Assembly (NCBI GenBank): GCA_902490355.1
Contig: CABUDN010000143.1
Span: 1-6,300 of the forward strand
From: an uncultured Oscillibacter sp.
GTDB taxonomy: Bacteria; Bacillota; Clostridia; Oscillospirales; Oscillospiraceae
Length of the DNA: 6,300 nt
Reading direction: 5' to 3'
The position numbers were made by a program, and so were the translations under genes. Within the stretch, counting starts at the first letter, position 1; each line of letters begins with the position of its first letter. The notes beneath the pieces are model-generated. The model was not told where the DNA came from and made no database searches. It was given only the letters and a program-made list of their open reading frames with translations. Shown piece by piece: positions 5,871 to 6,300 of the stretch.

Positions 5871-6300
5871 ATGGATTTTTCTCTGACTCGTGAACAAGCT
5901 CTGGTCAAAAAGATGATGCAGGCCTTCACGGAGAATGAAGTGAAGCCCATCGCCGCAGAGATTGACCGTACCCACCAGTATCCTGCTGAGAATGTTGCCA
6001 AGCTGTTCAAGCTGGGCGTCATGGGCATGACCGTGCCCAAGGAATACGGCGGCATGGGTGCCGATCAGGTGGCTGCCGCCATCTGCACCGAGGAGCTGGC
6101 CAAGGCCTGCGCCTCCACCAGCGATATTGTCGCCGGCCACACCCTGTGCTGCGTGCCCATTCTGGAGCACGGCACCGAGGAGCAGAAGAAGAAGTATCTG
6201 CCCATGCTCACCAAGGGCGGCGTACTGGGCGGCATGGGCATTACCGAGCCCAACGCCGGTTCCGACGCTTCCAAGAGCCAGACGGAGGCCAAGCTGGAAG
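5871..6300 (+). CDS. bcd: Butyryl-CoA dehydrogenase-type acyl-CoA dehydrogenase, 5' part
   Basis: Only the first 143 codons are present; the gene runs off the right edge. The family comprises FAD enzymes of about 380 residues. The clostridial butyrate-pathway members reduce crotonyl-CoA to butyryl-CoA, usually with the electron-transfer flavoprotein EtfAB and often with electron bifurcation to ferredoxin. The visible part is the N-terminal helical domain (MDFSLTREQ, VPKEYGGMG at about 55-63, EELAKACASTSD) and the first flavin/substrate signature, GITEPNAGSDAS (123-134). The family signature usually has Gly, Ser or Ala right after this; here it is Lys135. The catalytic Glu lies outside the window. 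The dehydratase before it makes crotonyl-CoA, which supports a butyryl-CoA rather than long-chain role. That assignment is inferred from context, since substrate range cannot be read from this part. Whether etfB and etfA follow is not visible. Confidence 0.88.
   Translation, partial: MDFSLTREQALVKKMMQAFTENEVKPIAAEIDRTHQYPAENVAKLFKLGVMGMTVPKEYGGMGADQVAAAICTEELAKACASTSDIVAGHTLCCVPILEHGTEEQKKKYLPMLTKGGVLGGMGITEPNAGSDASKSQTEAKLE

Overview
The window is the left end of an assembled contig from a strictly anaerobic, fermentative bacterium, most likely a Gram-positive clostridial butyrate producer. I infer a relative of gut Oscillospirales such as Flavonifractor or Intestinimonas. This rests on three things: oxygen-sensitive Fe-S enzymes of the pyruvate and 4-hydroxybutyrate pathways side by side, strong preference for C or G at third codon positions, and clear GAGG/AGGA-type ribosome binding sites. 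The genus is a guess from gene content and codon use. The first 47 bases are not biological: they match the 3' part of the Illumina P5/TruSeq universal adapter.

Layout. Bases 48-667 hold no convincing gene. The left part (about 48-440) is A+T-rich and anonymous. The right part (about 441-667) is the control region of the first gene. It carries a possible terminator/antiterminator pair ending in seven T's (446-506), a good candidate operator for the NADH-sensing repressor Rex (515-532), GC-rich leader hairpins, and a GAGG ribosome binding site. Three genes on the + strand follow: a full-length single-chain pyruvate:ferredoxin oxidoreductase (668-4186), 4-hydroxybutyryl-CoA dehydratase (4324-5775), and the N-terminal 143 codons of a butyryl-CoA-type acyl-CoA dehydrogenase (5871 to the window end). 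Both gaps between genes (137 and 95 bp) contain a strong GC-rich stem-loop with no T-tract after it.

How the genes fit together. The dehydratase turns 4-hydroxybutyryl-CoA (from succinate, 4-aminobutyrate or 4-hydroxybutyrate) into crotonyl-CoA. The acyl-CoA dehydrogenase would reduce crotonyl-CoA to butyryl-CoA. The pyruvate enzyme supplies acetyl-CoA, usable as CoA donor, and reduced ferredoxin. The cluster therefore looks like a redox-balanced route to butyrate, and a Rex operator upstream would suit that role. The enzymes belong to known families and I see no undescribed system. The points most worth checking are the regulatory architecture before the first gene, the unusual gene neighbourhood, and the adapter left in the assembly.
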